From Caldilineaceae bacterium (GTDB lineage: Bacteria; Chloroflexota; Anaerolineae; Caldilineales; Caldilineaceae), in NCBI GenBank assembly GCA_022821585.1, contig JAJEDI010000100.1, positions 1 to 64,000 of the forward strand: a stretch of DNA of 64,000 nt. The letters run 5' to 3'. Made by a program: the position numbers and the translations under genes. This document shows, in pieces, positions 63,822 through 64,000 of the stretch. Under the pieces are notes generated by a model. The model was not told the origin of the DNA. It saw nothing but the letters and a program-made list of their open reading frames with translations, and made no database searches. Position 1 is the first letter of the stretch. Each line of letters opens with the position of its first letter.

Positions 63822-64000
63822 ATGCGTAGTGGAGTAGGGCCGGTAAAGGTCTCGGGTACGCTCTCCACCGTCCAAATGACCCTCAGCTCCAGGCGTATTT
63901 CGCCCGGTCAGGCACTCCCCTATCTCCTGCTCACTCTCACGATCATTCCAATCCTCGCCGGTTATGCCTGGGTCCTTGTCGCCACCTTCTCCCAGCGCAC
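63822..64000 (+). CDS. Sugar ABC importer permease (MalG type), cut by the window edge
   Basis: The first 59 codons are present, read directly from the sequence: a polar N-terminus (MRSGVGPVKVSGTL) and the start of the first membrane segment (ALPYLLLTLTIIPILAGYAW). AAGGGACGGA precedes the ATG. The position after a MalF gene makes MalG the obvious assignment. Confidence 0.8.
   Translation, partial: MRSGVGPVKVSGTLSTVQMTLSSRRISPGQALPYLLLTLTIIPILAGYAWVLVATFSQR

Overview
The window reads as a piece of a GC-rich bacterial chromosome from the Chloroflexota, most likely a Caldilineales/Anaerolineae-type heterotroph. This placement is inferred from gene style and was not tested by any search. The clues are many Tat- or Sec-exported lipoprotein solute-binding proteins with short Cys-Val-Pro-Ala linkers, repeated operons of phytanoyl-CoA dioxygenase, amidohydrolase, epimerase and Gfo/Idh/MocA genes around ABC importers, and intergenic arrays of 7-base repeats. 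No rRNA, tRNA, CRISPR, transposase or phage gene was seen.

The theme is nutrient uptake: nine full-length substrate-binding proteins (SBPs), their permeases, glycoside hydrolases and small catabolic enzymes. Reading the minus strand in transcription order, there are six blocks. (a) 56347-50587: peptide-family importer (SBP, DppB, DppC) with a cupin and an oxidoreductase but no ATPase; a separate nitrilase-like gene follows at 50090-48603. (b) 44421-33242: two near-identical tandem SBPs, a GH36 alpha-galactosidase, MalF/MalG permeases, a thiamine-diphosphate enzyme, a Gfo/Idh/MocA oxidoreductase and a HlyD-like lipoprotein. (c) 32357-21199: peptide-family importer with a fused double ATPase, a six-hairpin glycosidase-like protein, a GH172 (DUF2961) protein and a class III aminotransferase. 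(d) 20831-17492: SBP plus MalF/MalG. (e) 17140-10681: SBP, epimerase, MalF/MalG, amidohydrolase and PhyH dioxygenase. (f) 10254-2749: a complete Dpp/Opp importer with a GH32-like propeller protein, followed by a decayed second importer (an SBP signal peptide fused by deletion to a truncated permease) and a second GH32-like protein.

The plus strand carries an orphan SBP (45012-46595), a small membrane protein, an FprA-type ferredoxin reductase, a second GH172 protein, an epimerase plus fumarylacetoacetase-family pair ending in a clear terminator, and a new sugar importer (SBP, long MalF, MalG) that runs off the right edge.

None of the four sugar-type (MalF/MalG) importers, nor importer (a), has an ATPase gene here. 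They probably borrow ATPases encoded elsewhere. Three features of the non-coding DNA stand out. Strong hairpins sit directly after SBP genes and before the next gene of the operon in at least five loci. Arrays of 7-base repeats, each with its own unit sequence, abut stop codons. Two importer operons share an almost identical promoter (TTGACAGGCCG, then TATACTCC). A dispersed repeat of about 176 bp occurs at 29-204 and 32686-32862.
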